From Acidobacteriota bacterium (lineage in GTDB: Bacteria > Acidobacteriota > Vicinamibacteria > Vicinamibacterales > SCN-69-37), in assembly GCA_024653875.1 (NCBI GenBank), contig JANLHE010000447.1, positions 1-5,548 on the forward strand: DNA of 5,548 bases, read 5' to 3'. Under the pieces are notes generated by a model. The model was not told the DNA's origin and did not search any database. It saw nothing but the letters and a program-made list of their open reading frames with translations. Position 1 is the first letter of the stretch. Every line of letters begins with the position of its first letter. Positions 4,262-5,548 of the stretch are shown here, piece after piece. The position numbers were made by a program, and so were the translations under genes.

Positions 4262-5548
4262 CTACCGTTTGCGCAGGGTTCGGATCACTCGTCCGGACGC
4301 GCCATCGCCGATGCGAATGTGGCCGCGAACCACATAGTCTCCTGCCGGTAACGCGCCGAGCGGCACGGTGCCCATGGCCAGGAACCGCTGGGCGCTCAGG
4401 CTGCTGATTGTCAGCGGCACCGTGACCAGGGCCGGGCCGTCGGCCGACTGCGCCACGTCAAGCGTCGCGTTGAGGGCCAGCCCTTCGCTGCCTCCACTGA
4501 TCTCAAACGACGCCAGCGCAGACGGCTCGTCGCCAAACTCCAGCCGCGGCGTCAAGGCGCCATCGCGCGAGAGGCCGGTGACGATGGAGCCGAGCCGCAG
4601 GGGACCGACCTCGGTCAGTTGCGCATTGAACTCGAAGTCCGCGGCGCCGGCGCGGCCGTTCGCATCCACAACAGCGAAGCGCAGGCGATACGCTCCGGGG
4701 AGCACGAGCATCGCGCCCATCAGCGGAGACTCCCCCGCGTCTGGCGCGTTCCAGCGCGCCACGACACGCCCGGCGCTATCGACCAGGGCGGCGGCGGCCG
4801 ATTCCAGCGGCACGGACCGATCGAGGATTTCGCCCACTGCCACCACCTTCACGCGGCCGTCAGCGGCGCGTTCCATGGTGTACGCGGACGCGCGCACCGG
4901 CAGATCGGGAAACCCTTCCGCCCTCAACAACATCTCGGCGGCGGTGACGCGCGCCGCCGGAGGTGCGGCCACACCGGAGGCAAACGTAACCCCCGGCCGG
5001 CTGCGCACGGTCACCTGCTGGCGCGACACCCGAATGCTGAGCGGCCGCGGGCGCCCGTTGCGATCCCCGGGCTCCGGTTCCAGTTCGGCCAGATAGTACG
5101 AAGACGTCTCATTGGCGACCCGGGCCAGCGCCATCGTGCCGGCCGCCGTCAGCGGCACGCGCGAGCCCCCGGTCACCCCCGTCAGGTGTTCAATCCCCTC
5201 GAGGGGATTGTCCGACCCCGTGTACCCGGCGCCGCTGATGCTCTCAGGCCGGCCGGTCGCGCCCGCGCCGACATCGTCCGGCTGCACCATGTAGAAGTTG
5301 GTGCGTGCCGCGCCGGCCGCGGCGCCGACGCGCTGGAAGTCCGCCGCCTGCAACTCACACATGCCGGGCGCCATCGCCATCGGGGCGTCGCGCCTGGGAG
5401 CCGCCAGGCCCGCCGTCAACAGAAGCACCGTCACGGGTGCTGGCGCGCCCCTGAATCCTTCGAGGATCTGCCCCAGTGCCTGCAGCACCAGCCGCGTGCG
5501 GCACGCCATCTCGGAACCGGTCTCGTCACGGGCGCGCTGGCCGGAGAA
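4262..5548 (-). CDS. VWFA-related acidobacterial domain protein, C-terminal 428 residues (runs off right edge)
   Basis: The frame is open to the right edge, so the start, signal peptide and first part of the VWA-like fold lie outside. The Met at 5509 is internal and not a good start: coding sequence continues upstream of it without a stop, and family homology begins mid-domain. Counting from the first codon in the window, TRLVLQALGQILEGF (18-32) and TVLLLTAGL (40-48) match the helix and strand before the VWA end. ADFQRVGAAAGAARTNFYMV (69-88) matches the following helix and strand. GIEHLTGVTGGSRV (118-131), SSYYLAELEPE (149-159) and RPLSIRVSRQQVTVRSRPG (168-186) form the family signature region. 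A beta-rich tail ends with PLGALPAGDYVV (396-407), echoing the complete VWFA-related protein at 192-2018. In other regions similarity to that protein is weak, so this is a distant paralogue rather than a recent copy. Its function is unknown; it is probably exported like its relatives. Confidence 0.88.
   Translation of the reverse strand, partial: FSGQRARDETGSEMACRTRLVLQALGQILEGFRGAPAPVTVLLLTAGLAAPRRDAPMAMAPGMCELQAADFQRVGAAAGAARTNFYMVQPDDVGAGATGRPESISGAGYTGSDNPLEGIEHLTGVTGGSRVPLTAAGTMALARVANETSSYYLAELEPEPGDRNGRPRPLSIRVSRQQVTVRSRPGVTFASGVAAPPAARVTAAEMLLRAEGFPDLPVRASAYTMERAADGRVKVVAVGEILDRSVPLESAAAALVDSAGRVVARWNAPDAGESPLMGAMLVLPGAYRLRFAVVDANGRAGAADFEFNAQLTEVGPLRLGSIVTGLSRDGALTPRLEFGDEPSALASFEISGGSEGLALNATLDVAQSADGPALVTVPLTISSLSAQRFLAMGTVPLGALPAGDYVVRGHIRIGDGASGRVIRTLRKR
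5191..5210. repeat. Perfect 20-bp palindrome within VWFA-related coding sequence
   Basis: CAATCCCCTCGAGGGGATTG is exactly self-complementary with CTCGAG at its centre. It lies in codons for Asn-Pro-Leu-Glu-Gly-Ile, at residues 114-119 of the visible fragment, just before the conserved TGG segment. The protein sequence there looks family-conserved, so the palindrome may follow from codon choice, but exact symmetry over 20 bases is rare by chance. Confidence 0.6.

Noticed and set aside
4165..4407. A short plus-strand frame over the double-hairpin element and the end of the VWFA-related gene
   Set aside because: It crosses a strong palindromic element and antisense coding sequence, and has no domain or start signal.
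4368..5096. A 242-codon plus-strand open frame opposite the right-hand VWFA-related gene
   Set aside because: Its product is Ser, Arg, Ala, Thr and Pro rich with no recognisable motif, and the minus-strand frame is continuous and carries family motifs.
1..5548. A defence, CRISPR, toxin-antitoxin or mobile-element system
   Set aside because: None of the genes carries nuclease, transposase, integrase, toxin or repeat-spacer features. The ABC-F ATPase is of the translation-associated type and not a defence ATPase.

Overview
The window is GC-rich and densely coded. It most resembles a member of the Acidobacteriota, probably of the Vicinamibacteria type. This rests on three genes of the VWFA-related acidobacterial family (the group modelled as TIGR03436), which are highly amplified in that phylum, and on the base composition. 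The phylum is an inference; no rRNA or other marker gene is present.

Layout. From about 2458 down to the left edge runs a minus-strand operon of three genes with almost no space between them. The first is a small FKBP-type peptidyl-prolyl isomerase lipoprotein (2458-2024). Five bases later comes a complete 608-residue exported VWFA-related protein (2018-192). Three bases after that begins a second, closely related VWFA-related protein, of which only the first 62 residues lie in the window (188-1). The two VWFA genes look like a tandem duplication. A divergent 86-base gap (2459-2544) separates this operon from a plus-strand gene for a YbiT-type ABC-F ATPase (2545-4152). Both sides of the gap carry the same compact module, GCTA(C/G)AATGG followed by a purine-rich stretch and the start codon. 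The ABC-F gene converges on a third VWFA-related gene on the minus strand (4262 to beyond the right edge). The 109-base gap between them is largely filled by a double-hairpin palindromic element enclosed by an outer inverted repeat.

How the genes fit together. The ABC-F protein is a cytoplasmic ribosome-associated ATPase and looks like an unrelated housekeeping neighbour. The FKBP and VWFA proteins all carry export signals, so a cell-envelope unit is plausible in which the FKBP helps fold the co-expressed VWFA-related proteins; this is inference. The VWFA-related proteins are poorly characterised. Here they share a family tail ending in a conserved GDYVV motif, and the complete one has a degenerate metal-binding (MIDAS) motif.

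There is no gap longer than 110 bases without a gene. I see no tRNA, rRNA, CRISPR array, transposase or phage gene. I found no convincing novel system. The most interesting items are the double-hairpin element, the matching divergent start modules, the VWFA duplication, and two perfect 18-20 base palindromes inside VWFA coding sequence.
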